A DNA stretch of 64,000 nt from Cichorium intybus (lineage: Eukaryota > Streptophyta > Magnoliopsida > Asterales > Asteraceae), in the NCBI GenBank assembly GCA_023525715.1, contig CM042011.1, positions 2,329,501 through 2,393,500 of the forward strand, written 5' to 3'. Numbering within the stretch: the first letter of the stretch is position 1; the number at the start of each line of letters is the position of its first letter. The translations under genes were made by a program, and so were the position numbers. Positions 41,200-53,600 of this stretch are shown piece after piece. The notes beneath the pieces were generated by a model. It searched no databases. It was not told where the DNA came from and saw only the letters and a program-made list of their open reading frames with translations.

Positions 41200-41540
41200 A
41201 AAATATTTCTAACAATTTGCCAATACATTTTTATGCCATTCATTAATGTCAATTCCCTATCTATCATGATCAAAGACGGTTGATTATATTGCCCAATAAT
41301 CTCCTTAAACACACGTAATCCGCAAGAATATTTTTCTTCAATTTATTTTCCAAGAAAACAAACCCAAAATACAAAAATGTATTAAGACATGAAACACCAA
41401 TGATATCAATGTGTGACATGTTATATTTATTGGTGTTGGGTTGCAATGCTATGCTATGATGACTTGAAGGCTTGGATGACCCACATTTATTATAGTGGAA
41501 TATTCTCCCAGGACACGGTGTACCCCTATATATAGTCATA
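41200..41540 (-). pseudogene. MULE/FAR1-type transposase core fragment
   Basis: On the minus strand one frame reads HIDIIGVSCLNTFLYFGFVFLE and a second, shifted frame continues GLRVFKEIIGQYNQPSLIMIDRELTLMNGI. This is the typical order around the second catalytic aspartate (DREL-x-LMN) in Mutator-like and FAR1-related transposases. A frameshift separates the two parts and sequence past LMNGI no longer fits the family. Only about 110 residues survive. Confidence 0.6.
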
Positions 41541-42460
41541 TTGTATTCATTTGTTGGGTATGACCAAGATGTAGGTTCATGTGAGAGTTGAGTGCTTTAG
41601 AATAGATAATTCTTTATTATTTGTATAGTTGATCACATTTTATTTTGTATACTACTTTCATTTATACATGAACACTGGACACCGAAACTCGTGTATTTGA
41701 TTATGTTGTTCTTATTCCACACATTGCTAAACCATGATATTGGACTCCACAATTGGTTTTGTAGGTGCAATCCATCACAAAGATATTTGAGAAGATTTTT
41801 ACCAATTTAATCGACAAAGGGTGTGCAATGAAAAAACGAGATATACGCCCCTTGGGATTATGTGAAATATCATACATAAATCATCACACAAGTCAAATTT
41901 TGAAATAGTCATATGAAGTTTTTCATGTATTGCATCAAAGTAGTTGATTCTATTGAGCTCATCTGTCACGCATAAATTCAATTCAATTATTCTTGTAGAA
42001 ATTCAGTATAAATTGCACATTCAATCATTAAGTGATTATAAATTGTATATTCAATCATTCACACAGAAATTAGATTTCACATTCAATACCAGGTGCTAAT
42101 AAACAACACAACTAATTGATTTAAAGAACACAATTAACTAATCTCAATAAAATCGAGAATTGATCTCAAGAACACAATTAACTAATCTCAAGAACACAAT
42201 TAAATGATATCAATAACACAATTAACTGATTGCACATTCAATAACATTCAATAATATGAGGACTTTAGAAAAATATACAACATCCTAGAAGGTTGTAGAT
42301 TGTAGGCAACAAAAAAGAAAAGATGGAAGTAAAAAATCGCAAACCACATTAAATTCACAGATTGTAGAATTGCAAACCAGAATTGCAGGCAACGATGACG
42401 AGTGATGCAAATGACGACGGTACACGGGCAACGACGACAATGGAGCAAGCATTGGTGGAG
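41541..42460. other. intergenic, nothing firm
   Basis: Contains iterated AACACAATTAACTAATCTCAA phrases near 42110-42220. The minus-strand frames at 41799-41981 and 42248-42448 are unrecognised and may be further transposon debris. Confidence 0.4.
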
Positions 42461-45346
42461 CAGGTTGTCACACCCTCAAACCGTATTGGCGGAATAGTTC
42501 AAGGGTGGATGACTTCATGAACAATATCATAACAAAGTTGAATAGTAGTGAAATCCAAACACACAACCATCGTTTAAATCAATTACAAATGTTACAAAGT
42601 TTACTTATTACATGTCTCAAGTACAATTGAAATGATAACAAAATAGATAAAAATGACGTCGTAACGTCATTACTTGTAGCGCTTGCATTTACCTTGTCAG
42701 TTTCCTGAGAATACAAGTAGTTAAAAAAGTGTCAACAATTAAGTTGGTGAGTTCATAAGATTTTGTAATAGAAAAGCCCTTTGTTTGTAAACGGTAGTAA
42801 TTGAGAACCAAGAAAATCCTATATTTTCTTATAAAAATGACCAAGTCTTTAACTCCCAAAGACTAAAATGTAATATGTATAATTGTAGTGTAATAAATTG
42901 GTTTTACTCTTTATTAATTCCAATATAATATTTCATGACTATCAAATAAAGAACGGCCAGGTAGAAGATCAAATGGGGAGGTAGGACCCTTTTAGCGTAT
43001 ACGCCTTTCGGAAATCCAACAACCTAGCTCAATTGATCGGCCTAGACACCGCTCTCGTAAGTAGATCAATCGGTATTATATTTTTGGAATTATAATTGAA
43101 TTGTTATAATAATAACGTAAATAATTTATAAAAGAAATTATTAAGTTGATATTTTTCCCCGTGAGATACCCTATAACCATACTGTGACTAGTTGGCCTGT
43201 TGCGACGTTCTTCAAGCGTCGAAATGGTAGACATTTGGACACCTCAGACCTGCCGGTCTAGCTGTAGCGAGCAGCTCAGGTGCGGGGTTGTCAAGCCCGT
43301 ATAGATCTGTACTCAAATATCGCGCTCTCTTACCGAGACTCTGGTTATAAATGTACAGGACTTATAGTAGGTACTTATAAAAGTACTGTGAAGATTCATC
43401 TCACAAAATATATGTATTTCAATCAACTTGTTTACGTACGATTTGTATATAAAAACTATTGTAATTGTCCATTATCATTTTTCCCATGATAATATAGTGT
43501 TGTTAAATAATTATATAATTTTATATAATTATTTTTGTCATGTTTAAGCGTCAATATAACCTTATGTTCGTAAACTATTCCAATAATAGTCTATTTTTAG
43601 TAATTCCGTCGTAGCAATCATATTTTGCGAATATTAACGAAGTAACTTGTTAAAATGTTTATAAATATCATCTTTTAAGATATTTCTCACAAAAATGGTG
43701 TAATAACTTGGTTATAACCATTTTTGTTGGAAAATAATATTTTTGTTTATAAAAACGTAGTTTTTACTAGTCTTCATTTTTATAACGTTCTTACCCAAGA
43801 TCTAGTATTTTTTTTTTGTACGCTTTATTTGTGGTTTTGTAATTTTTACATAACTTAATATGTCAAAGTGTTCATAATACATGGATCTATTCATATTTTA
43901 TGTCAAGTTCATCTTTATAGTATTTTGTCCAAGATCTAGTATTTTTGTATGGTTTATTTGTAGTTTTGTAATTTTTACATAACTTAATATGTCAAAGTGT
44001 TCATAATACATGGATCTATTCATATTTTATGTCAAGAGCATTTTTACACAAATATTAACTTTATAAACTTGTATAAATCAACATGTATAACAATAAAACA
44101 CATATAAACTTGGATAAAACAACATTTATAGTAAAAGAACTTGTATTCTCCCCCAAAAGGTTTGAAAAGATGAAAATGAGGGGTATGAACTCACCTTGAG
44201 TGGTAGATCTTAAGGTTTCTTGGTAGAAGGTTGAAAAGTTTGGTTCTAGGACTTGGATGACTCTTGGACAAAGCTAATATCCAATAGATTTTGATAGATG
44301 TTAGTGTGTAAAAAGGTGTAGAACTTGTGTTATGTATATTAGAATCAAAAGAGGAATGAAACTTACTACTTAATCTTGTGAATAGAGCTTGAAATTGAAA
44401 CTTGAAAGTGAAGATGGTGGTGATGGTCTTGGAGCCGTGAGCAAGAGGGAGAGGAAAGAAAGAAGAAGTTTGGTTGGATACAAATGAATTTGGCTAGTCT
44501 CTCTTGGAAGATTTATACTTAGATATTTCCTATTATAAAATTACTAGCTTCATAAGTGCCTTAGGTTTTAAATATTTACCACTAAAGTCTTAATGGAGCA
44601 CTTGTTTCAGCCAAATGAGTGTAGGGTGGGGGTGGGGTAGGGTAGGGTTAGTTTTTATAAAAATAGCAATGTACTTATAAAAATGGGTGATTTTTATAAA
44701 ATCGTAAGTCGTTTTAGTAAATTTTTATGCGTTTTTAACGAAACGAAGTTCTAAATAATTATTTTGTATAAAAACATTGTCAAACATTTATTTTGATTGA
44801 AACATAACTCGTTGGATGTCGGAATACGCGTTTAAGCGCGGTATTCTTCCGATTTCGCGATTTTTGACGTTTTACCGTAAATTGTATTTAGCTTTGGAAT
44901 TAAATACTAGATACTATTACGTTACTTATCATATAAGTTTTTATTTCATATGTGATGTTTAAGGAACCACATTTTGAAATTTGAGTCCAAACCCTGTGTA
45001 CATTTATCCGTTCACAGCGGTTTAATCGTTATAACTTTCACATTCGAACTCCGTTTTCGACGTTCTATATATCCACAGTTTCGTATTTACGAGTAGATCA
45101 CTTTATGAATATTATTATTCTCAAAATAATAATTGTACGATTATCGAATTTTTACGCTACAGTAGTTTGCTGTTCGTATTTTCGACTTTTAATCGTTATT
45201 TGTTTGATTTAGCATACGTAATACTATAATATTAATAATTCATTGCAAAAGTTATGGAAAATAACTTTTCAACATATAGATTAACGTACGCTTCGTTTGA
45301 CTATAGTTGACTTTTGTTGACCAAAGTTTACAATTGTCACACAGGT
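42461..45346 (+). mobile_element. Solo LTR, 2.9 kb, with 5-bp TSD
   Basis: The segment 42466-45341 starts TGTCACACCCTCAAACCG and ends TACAATTGTCACA. It is flanked by the direct repeat CAGGT at 42461-42465 and 45342-45346. There is no internal domain, primer site or polypurine tract, so this is the product of LTR-LTR recombination. LTR length and the TGTCACACC start suggest a Ty3/gypsy element (inference). Polarity is assumed as written. Open frames inside are short and unrecognised. Confidence 0.88.
43796..44036. repeat. tandem duplication inside the solo LTR
   Basis: Two copies of a roughly 120-130-bp unit beginning near CCAAGATCTAGTATTTTT (43796 and 43929) and ending TTTTATGTCAAG, with a few differences and a shorter T run in the second copy. 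Confidence 0.85.
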
Positions 45347-46167
45347 GGGTAAGGGAGAAGGGGAGGCGAACAACTGGAAAGTAGGTGTCAAAGTGACAAT
45401 ATAATTGATTATAGGCGGGGAAGGGTTAAAGACTTTGTGTTCCCGAGTCTCATTTAATGAGAGAAAGTGTGAGAAGTTGGTGGAACTAAGAGGAAAAAAG
45501 AAAAGTTTTTATGTTCCCGAGTTTTTTACAGAAGGAAGTGGAAAAAAAAAAGAAGGGAATGAGAAATATAATATTCCCTCCTAACTTTCATTTCGATTTG
45601 GAAGAATTTAGAAGGAAATGAAATTACTGGTAAAAATAACACTTAATTATAGATTGTCTTTCACTTCCTTTCCATTCGGGAACACATAAAATATTTTTTT
45701 TTAAACTCGAGAATACAAAAATATAACTTTATGTTCCTTTCTCTTACTTTTTTTTTCTCTCATTAATTTTCTTTTCTCTCCATGCCAAAATTCAGGAACT
45801 AAACGTTAAAGTGTATAACCAAAAAAGAGTATAATTATTAATTTTCCTCAATTTGTTGCGTATGAAAAAAAAAATATTGTTTACGAATAAACTCATTGTA
45901 AAAGTATAAAAAAAAAAGTTTTGATTTGTGAAGTGAAAAAAATAACAGGTAAATAGTAATTTCATTGGCCATCGTGCGAAAAACTATTCACGGTGAACTT
46001 TCCTTTTTGCATTGTTGCTAATCAAACATTTTTTTAATATTTTTATAGGTGAAATTTGTAAGTGATTTTTTTTAAAGACGAAGTTTATGCATTACGTTTT
46101 CGTAGATTCAATGGTAGTTTTACATTCGAGGCCTGTAGAATAAATAGCTATATTTGAAAAACCTTAA
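45347..46167. other. AT-rich intergenic DNA
   Basis: Holds related phrases around GTTCCCGAGTTT and its complement near 45440, 45510 and 45680, which suggests a degraded inverted repeat. No gene seen. Confidence 0.35.
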
Positions 46168-48507
46168 TCTTCTATCTTAATAAAAGAAAAAGCAAAAATG
46201 CCACATGTCCTTTTTCTATACTTCAATTTTGCCACGCGTCCATTTTCTAGCACCCCGTTCCTGTTTTTCCCGCTCTTTGGTTTTACATGTCACCACTGAT
46301 CGATACAACTTTGGAAAGATATGCTGAAAACTGAAACAACGATAAATCAGGGATTGATTAGAGTTTCCAACTTCATGACGACAAATCAGCTTTTCGTCAC
46401 CCAGATTGTGTGTTGATTAGCAAGATCAATCAAATTCATATATATCTCGCTGATCTAGGTTTTTTTATATATGATGGAGTCCGACGATAAGGACGAGTCT
46501 TCAAATAAGGTATTTATTCTCTGTTGATATTTTATTGATATGAATATTCTACTGTCTTTGACGGGATGGGGTGTTTTTATTCAATTCATCGTCCTTATGT
46601 TTGCTATTCCCATGTGTTCGTCTGTAAGGTTAGGGCTTTCTAAAGATGAGATTTCTGAGTGGATACAATCATGAAACGAGAATCGAAGGTTGAAAAGAAG
46701 TTTAATTATATTTTTTACTTTTATCGAAGTTGTTTTCTATAAAGGGCTACCATTAGATCTCGATTTACCTGATATTCAAACCGACTCATGTTTTCATATC
46801 CTCGATTTTGCAGGACTTTTGTGGCCAGAACCCACATGAACTAGGTATGCGAAACCCTACGAGTCTGCGCCTCCTTCACCCCTCATAAAACCTCCATAAC
46901 CTATAAAGGAGACAAATGTTCCCTTTAAAACACGCAATTTAGTGCATGTTGAACCACTTGATTCAAACTATGATCAATAGTTAACCCATTTCTCACAGGT
47001 TATTAGATTTTTACAAAACCAATTTGAATTCTAGGTACCTATTACTTTTGATTAATTTCTGGAAGTTATTCTTGTGGGCAAAAGAATAAGATCGCAAAGG
47101 CTTTGGTGATTTATCGGGTTCATTAATATGTAGAAACACTACCTACACACACATACCCACACAAATGTATGTTTTTTATTTAAAGTTCCTGGTTTTATCT
47201 TTTTTTAATTTTTAATATCCTTAAGTGTATATAATGGGAGTCAAAATTTGTTTGCAGGCAAATTGTAGTTATTTATTATCTAAAAAGTCATGTCTAGAGA
47301 GAATAACAATAAACCCAAACCAAATCATGGTAAACATTTGGTAAGAATCATTTTCACGTAGCTGTGTTTAAATTTTGGAATGTTATGTTTTAAAGTTGTT
47401 GATTTTGTATATATGATGGTATTTAGGCTACTAAAGAGGGATGAAATAACTTGGACAGAAGAAGAGGATGTTCAAACAATTGCTATTCAAATTTAATCAT
47501 GTCAAATATCCAAAATGCTTATGTTTTAAAATGAACCAACAGTTGGTTGCTTATTGTGCATGCCGGTAAACCCTAAGTAATACCGAACTTTTGTTGTCCA
47601 TCGAGGACCAAAAAGTTGAATAATTTTTTTCGTGAATCTTTTTAGGCTTTTGAGTTGATGAATAAGCGGGGAGAGACTAGACTGGACTATCTTGTACGAT
47701 AACTAAATGTAAAGCAATGCAAGATCTGGTTAGTTATATGATTTAATGATATACTTTAATGTAATTTGATCTCGGCTGTTAAACACGACTCTTTCTTTTT
47801 TATTTAATATGGACAAAATGACTTAATTGGTTTAACCCAAAAACCTGGCTTAATGAATAAAGCAACTAACATGTTACCTATTTGTCTACAAAAGTTTCAT
47901 TACTTTTACATTAAAGCTTATTTATAGGACATTTTTCTAGAAAAATATTGATTTAAGCTTCGAACTTTGCAAAAAAAGTTCATTAATAGCATCGTACTTT
48001 GAAAAACGATTTTTTTTAAATCTCTTTAGATGATATTGAAAAGTTTCATTTTCTTTACATTGAAGCTTATTTATAGGACACTTTTCTAAAAAAACATATC
48101 GATTTTAGCATTGAACTTTACTAAAAAGTACATTAATAACATTGTACTTTTAAAAATTGATTTTTTATTAATTCTTTTTATATGATTTGGGAAAGTTTAC
48201 ATTAAAGTTTGTTTACAGGATATTTTTCTAGAAAAATTAGAACGTTGCAAAAAAATTTCATCATCGTACTTTTAAAAAATGATTTTTTTTTTCAAAATCT
48301 TGTAAGATGATTTGGAAAAAAAGTTATTTCATTTATATTAAAGCTCATTTACAGGACATTTTTTCTGGAAAATATATCCATTTTAACATTGAATTTTGCA
48401 AAAAAAAAAATTCATTAATAACATCCTACTTTTAAAATAAAATGTTTTTCCTAATATGTAAGTTTTTTTTATTTATCAACCGTGTGTTACACGGGTTTCT
48501 AACCTAG
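46168..48507 (+). mobile_element. Complete non-autonomous Helitron, 2.3 kb
   Basis: Starts TCTTCTATCTTAATAAAAG after A at 46167 and ends with the hairpin CCGTGTG-tta-CACGG, a short spacer and CTAG at 48504-48507, followed by T. The first 700 bp contain ATG ATG GAG TCC GAC GAT (near 46471) leading to a possible splice donor (AATAAGGTATTT), which could be a captured first exon, source unknown. The last 600 bp are a degenerate minisatellite. No Rep/helicase coding. Confidence 0.85.
47890..48460. repeat. degenerate minisatellite, about four units of 130-150 bp
   Basis: Each unit contains TTACATTAAAGCTTATTTATAGG-like sequence, then TTTTTCTAGAAAAAT, CTTTGCAAAAAA and a TCGTACTTTTAAAAA segment. Units start near 47905, 48055, 48195 and 48335. 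It lies at the 3' end of the Helitron. Confidence 0.75.
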
Positions 48508-48539
48508 TGTTATTATTAAATCTAAAAGATTTATGAATA

Positions 48540-50308
48540 TAAGGCTGAAAGGAGTGGACATGTTTTTCGTTGGCGGCATCCGACGTGGGCATTTATGCCG
48601 GCGGCAAAACCGGGCCGCAACCGCGGCATGCCTCAGTGGCATCTTCTCAGCGGCACCATCTTGCCGTTTCTCTCTCTTGCGGGTTTGTGAAGTACGAGGC
48701 ATTTTGACCGTTAACAACTGTCATTTTTTTTAATTTACTTTTTTTTTTCAAAAATAACCATTTACTCTCTATATATATACATACAATTGAGCTGAGTTTT
48801 TTTACACATCCTTTACCCACATTTTGAGCAAAAAAAATGTTCTCAAACAATCCCTCCAACAACACTTCAAACAATCCGCAAAACAACCCAAATATATTTG
48901 GGTACGATCCGTCGTCTCCGCCACCGTATCGTCCACAATTCGAAGCCTCGATGTATTCTCCTAACCGATGTTGAGCGGTGCACCATTTTATCCGCAATTC
49001 GGGATAATGCCGCAACAACTTTTCCTTCAATCCGTTTCATCAATCGTCATCTTCGAACTTCAATTTCCAACAAACCCAAAGTCCACCCGAGCAAGCACCT
49101 ATCCAAAACGAACCCGAAGAGCCCCAAGACGAGCAAGAGGAGGAAATTTCGGACTCCTCATCCGAACCCGAGGAGCCCCAAGCACCTCAACAAAGAAGAG
49201 GACGGGCCCCAAGCACCAAGTGGGATGGTTCAAGAGGAAACGGAGCTTGCTCGTGCGTGGATCGATGTTTCAGAGGATCCAAAAAAGGGAAAAAATCAAA
49301 ATCGTGATCGGTTTTGGTTGCGTGTTACAAGACGATTTCGCAAAGGCATGAAGAAAGGGAGGTCATACCGAAACAAAGACCAATGCGACACCAAATGGAA
49401 CAACATGAGCAGATGCGTCATGAGTTTCAATAGTATTTACGTCAACTTGGTGAATCAATGGAAAAGTGGTGAAAACGAGGCGAGTATTTTGGACAAAGCG
49501 CACTATGTGTACCGAGACGACAACGCGAAGCAATTTAAATTCATACACGCTTGGAATGTTGTTCGTCACAGCCAAAAATGGGAAAACATTTGGAAGTTGG
49601 AAATGGGTGGTGGTTCGGAGTCCAAGAGAAGCAAAACATCCGAGTCGGGGTCTTATCAAGTTTTTTCGGATGGTCATATCGACGTCAACCTTAACGATAA
49701 CGTTGACGAAGTTGAAGAAGTGGAACCGTCACGGCCTCAACGTCCGATGGGTAGAGACCGGGCTAAACGAAAGGGAAAGGCGACTTTATCAACTTCTTCA
49801 GCGGGTTCTCGAATGGAACAATTTGTCCAAATGCGTGAGGAGTTTCAAGGATTGCGCGCCTCGTTGGATAATCAGTGGCAAGAAAATACCCGGCTAGCGG
49901 AAATCCAAATATTTTTGCAAGACGTTAATCACCTTTCTGGGGCGCATTACGAAGCCGCAATGACCCTCAAAGAGCAAATCCGCAATAAATATAATTTGTA
50001 GTTTTTTTTATTTCAACTATCGACGTCTTTAATTTCTTTAAAATTTGGAACGTTTAATTTCGTAGGATTATGTAATTTGTCTTTTTCATTCAATGAAATG
50101 TTATTTGATGTGTTTTATTTTTATTTAAAAAATGTTATGTTTTATTTTTATTTAATATATGAATTTTTAAATTAAAAAAAAAACCAATGTTGCCAACGTC
50201 CCATCCCTCGACTGCAACAACAAAATGATGTTGCCAATAAAACTGACGTGACGCCTACGTGACGGGTTTGCCTCCCAAATATTGGAGGCACCACTTCTTT
50301 CGGCCTAA
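48540..50308 (+). mobile_element. PIF/Harbinger element lacking a transposase
   Basis: The element 48543-50305 has terminal inverted repeats GGCTGAAAGGAGTGG and CCACTTCTTTCGGCC (two mismatches in 15) and is flanked by the trinucleotide TAA at 48540-48542 and 50306-50308. Short GGC-type inverted repeats with a 3-bp T(T/A)A duplication are diagnostic of PIF/Harbinger. The 1.76-kb interior encodes only the accessory DNA-binding-type protein; no DDE transposase is present, so movement would depend on a relative. It lies only 33 bp from the 3' end of the Helitron at 48507. Confidence 0.88.
48837..50001 (+). pseudogene. Harbinger accessory protein (Myb/trihelix-like with NAM-associated C-terminus), frameshifted
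   Basis: The natural start is ATG 48837 (MFSNNPSNNTSNNPQ), an Asn/Pro-rich N-terminus. Coding sense then moves between frames: frame of 48837 to about 48965, frame of 48968 (MLSGAPFYPQFGIMPQQ) to about 49018, back to the first frame for an acidic Pro/Gln/Glu segment (QQTQSPPEQ, EEPQDEQEEE), and into the frame of 50001 near 49220. From there one open frame covers a Trp-containing helix bundle (EETELARAWIDVSEDP, FWLRVTRRF), the FIHAWNVVRHSQKWENIW signature and a C-terminal coiled region ending LKEQIRNKYNL. This is the NAM-associated C-terminal type protein that accompanies Pong-like transposases. Three small indels suggest it is inactive, although a 367-codon frame from ATG 48898 is open throughout and would replace the N-terminus with unrelated sequence. 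Confidence 0.75.
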
Positions 50309-50632
50309 GTTAATGTTTTGTTCTAAACTTATAATATCTAGTCGTTATTTTTCTTTGTAAAATAATGTTATTTTTCGACGTCACTTTTGTCGTAAAACTT
50401 TTTCCTTTTCTTCTCCGTTTCCACTTTCCACTACAGCTACTTGTCCGTTCTCCACTAAATAAATTGATCTTATTGAATATGGAAGCTTTATGCACATTAT
50501 TTTAGAGAGGGAAACATATAGACACATATACGTATAGAGCGAGAGATAGAGGTTTTGCTGTATGTCAGTGGAGTACTACCACAGTGGTAACCAAAAATAC
50601 GGCGCTTACAGTGAGCTTCATAAACCTCTGCA
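50309..50632 (+). promoter_or_regulatory. upstream region of the amine oxidase gene with an overlapping uORF
   Basis: Only 324 bp separate the Harbinger element from the start codon. An upstream ATG at 50562 (context TTGCTGTATGTC, weak) opens a 73-codon frame that overlaps the main start out of frame and ends at 50783. The main ATG has the strong context GCAATGGC. If the transcript starts before 50562, the uORF would lower translation of the enzyme unless scanned past. No convincing TATA box was identified. Confidence 0.45.
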
Positions 50633-53600
50633 ATGGCCTCATCTTCGGAAAAAGCTACGGCTCTTCTCCTCCGAGACGTTACGTCGTCCTCTGCTGCCGA
50701 TGTTGTCCAGGATTGGACCTCTGATCCCTCCGTCGGCGATCAGATTCGCCACCGCGGCACAGCTACTTCTGTCGGTAACTTGATTGGCCCCGTTGTTACT
50801 CAAACCTCCGCTGCTACTGCTGCTGCTAAAGGTAGTAATCGGACTTAAATGATTTGTGTGAAAATTTAATTTGATTACTCCTGTTTGTTAATGTATTATT
50901 CGCGAATATTATTCGCGATCTCCGATTTTTCGGTAAGAAGTAGGTGAAAATGAAACCGATTTAATATGTGATCGTAGTTGGATTTTTATGTATAACGTGC
51001 TAATCAAAGGCCTTCATGAGTACAAAATTTGATTCCAATTCCGATGTTTATGTTAGCTATATGTACAGATCTACGGATTGCAATTGTAGAATTGGCGTAA
51101 CAGATTCAAACAAAAAAACTGACTAAACGCTAATTTGTAGGGAAATATCCTTATCCTACAGTCAAAATAGGTCGTATGCAGTCCTAAGCACCTTGTTTGA
51201 GAACAACTAATGCGTTTCCAATTATATATAGATGGATCGTAATATCACCTAATGGTTTGTCATACATTTTAGTATATCAAATGCAGTTACATAGTGTTTG
51301 AGATACTGGAGTTATCAATGATTTCTTTGGGATTAGGTATCATGAAGAAGGCATTGTACAAACTACAAGTGTTTGAGATACTAAATTGTATTGACTGAAA
51401 CTTGTTCCTTCAGGAACTGGGCCAACAAGTATGGTGAGGATGCAGAGTCGCCATCCACTTGATCCTCTAGCTGCTGCTGAAATCTCCATAGCCGTGGCAA
51501 CTGTCAGGGCTGCAGGAGCAACTCCAGAGGTTAATACTTCCCACACATTCATAACTTCTAACCCTACAAAATCTTCTAAATCTGTAACCTAACATAAAAT
51601 CCAAACACAGGTGAGAGATAGCATGCGGTTCATAGAAGTAGTCCTTGTGGAACCATCAAAAAGCGTAGTTGCATTAGCCGATGCATACTTCTTCCCACCT
51701 TTTCAACCATCATTACTACCAAGAACAAAAGGAGGACCCATAATCCCAACAAAACTCCCCCCTCGACAAGCTAGACTCATTGTCTACAACAAGAAATCAA
51801 ATGAAACCAGCATATGGATTGTTGAGTTATCAGAAGTCCATGCCCTAACTCGAGGTGGTCACCATAGAGGGAAAGTCATCTCATCTAAAGTAGTCCCTGA
51901 TGTACAACCTCCAATGGTATACAATCATAACACCTTTCCTTAATCAAAATTTGTTTCTCTTTTTGTCTGTTCTTTACCAATTACCAAATTTTTCAGGACG
52001 CTGTTGAATATGCTGAATGTGAAGCGATTGTAAAGGACTTCCCGCCATTTCGTGAGGCCATGAAGAGAAGGGGTATTGAAGACATGGATCTTGTGATGGT
52101 AGATCCATGGTGTGTTGGTTACCACAGTGAAGCCGATGCACCTAACCGTAGGCTAGCTAAACCGCTTATATTTTGTAGGACAGAAAGCGATTGTCCCATG
52201 GAAAACGGTTATGCGCGTCCGGTCGAAGGAATTGATGTTTTAGTTGACATGCAAAATATGGTTGTAATCAAGTTTAAAGACCGTAAACTTGTTCCTTTAC
52301 CACCAGCTGATCCATTGAGAAATTACACAGCTGGCGAAACAAGAGGAGGTGTTGACCGAAGTGATGTCAAACCCTTAAATATTGTTCAGCCTGATGGCCC
52401 TAGTTTTCGTGTTAATGGCCATTTTGTTCAATGGCAAAAGGTACGTCTTTGAATCTCGATCCTTGGATGAAAACAATCAATGACCGATGTTAATTGCTTT
52501 GTAATTTTGTTTAATTTATGGCAACAGTGGAATTTTCGTATTGGGTTCACTCCAAGGGAGGGTTTGATCATATATTCAGTAGCATATGTTGATGGAAGCC
52601 GGGGTCGTAGGCCCGTGGCCCACAGATTAAGCTTTGTAGAAATGGTGGTTCCTTATGGTGATCCAAATGATCCTCATTACAGGAAAAATGCATTTGATGC
52701 AGGTGAAGATGGACTAGGAAAAAATGCTCATTCTCTTAAAAAGGTAATCTTGTTTTTCTTTCAAATTTCTTACTTCAAATTTCAATCCCATATTTATTTT
52801 TTTTTTAATGTAAGATTTTGTATTTATGACAGGGTTCGGATTGTTTGGGGTATGTCAAGTATTTTGATGCCCACTTGACAAATTTCACAGGCGGTGTTGA
52901 AACAATTGAAGATTGTGTTTGCTTGCATGAAGAAGATCATGGAATTTTATGGAAGCATCAAGATTGGAGAACAGGTTTAGCTGAAGTAAGACGTTCTAGA
53001 AGGCTAGTTGTGTCTTTTATATGTACTGTCGCCAATTACGAGTACGGATTCTACTGGTATTTTTATCAGGCAAGTTATAACCCATTATAACTTACTATTA
53101 GTTATAGTGTAAGTGTGTAACATCTTTTTTATTTTAGGAATAATTTTATTTTGTTGCAGGATGGAAAAATAGAAGCTGAGGTAAAATTAACTGGAATTTT
53201 AAGCTTAGGAGCTTTACAACCTGGTGAAGCTAGAAAATATGGGACTATGATTGCTCCTGGACTTTATGCTCCTGTTCACCAACACTTCTTTGTTGCTCGA
53301 ATGGATATGTCTGTTGATTGTAAACCTGGTGAATCACACAATCAGGTTAACATTCTTGAAAACAGTTTTATATTTTTTATATTTATAAATTAATAGAGTG
53401 ATTGAATTATAGGTGGTTGAGCTGGATGTAAAAGTTGAAGGACCAGGGGAATCAAATGTACACAACAATGCTTTCTACGCTGAAGAGAAGCTTTTGAAAA
53501 CAGAACTAGAAGCAATACGTGATTGTAACCCTTCATCTGCACGACATTGGGTGGTGAGTTTTTTCAAACTTAAAAAAAAAAAAATCCATGATTTTAATTT

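Noticed and set aside
42600..43300. CRISPR-like or rRNA-like content
   Set aside because: No regularly spaced repeats and no rRNA signature; the sequence belongs to the solo LTR of a plant nuclear genome.
49363..49677. 104-codon minus-strand frame
   Set aside because: Antisense shadow of the Harbinger accessory-protein frame.
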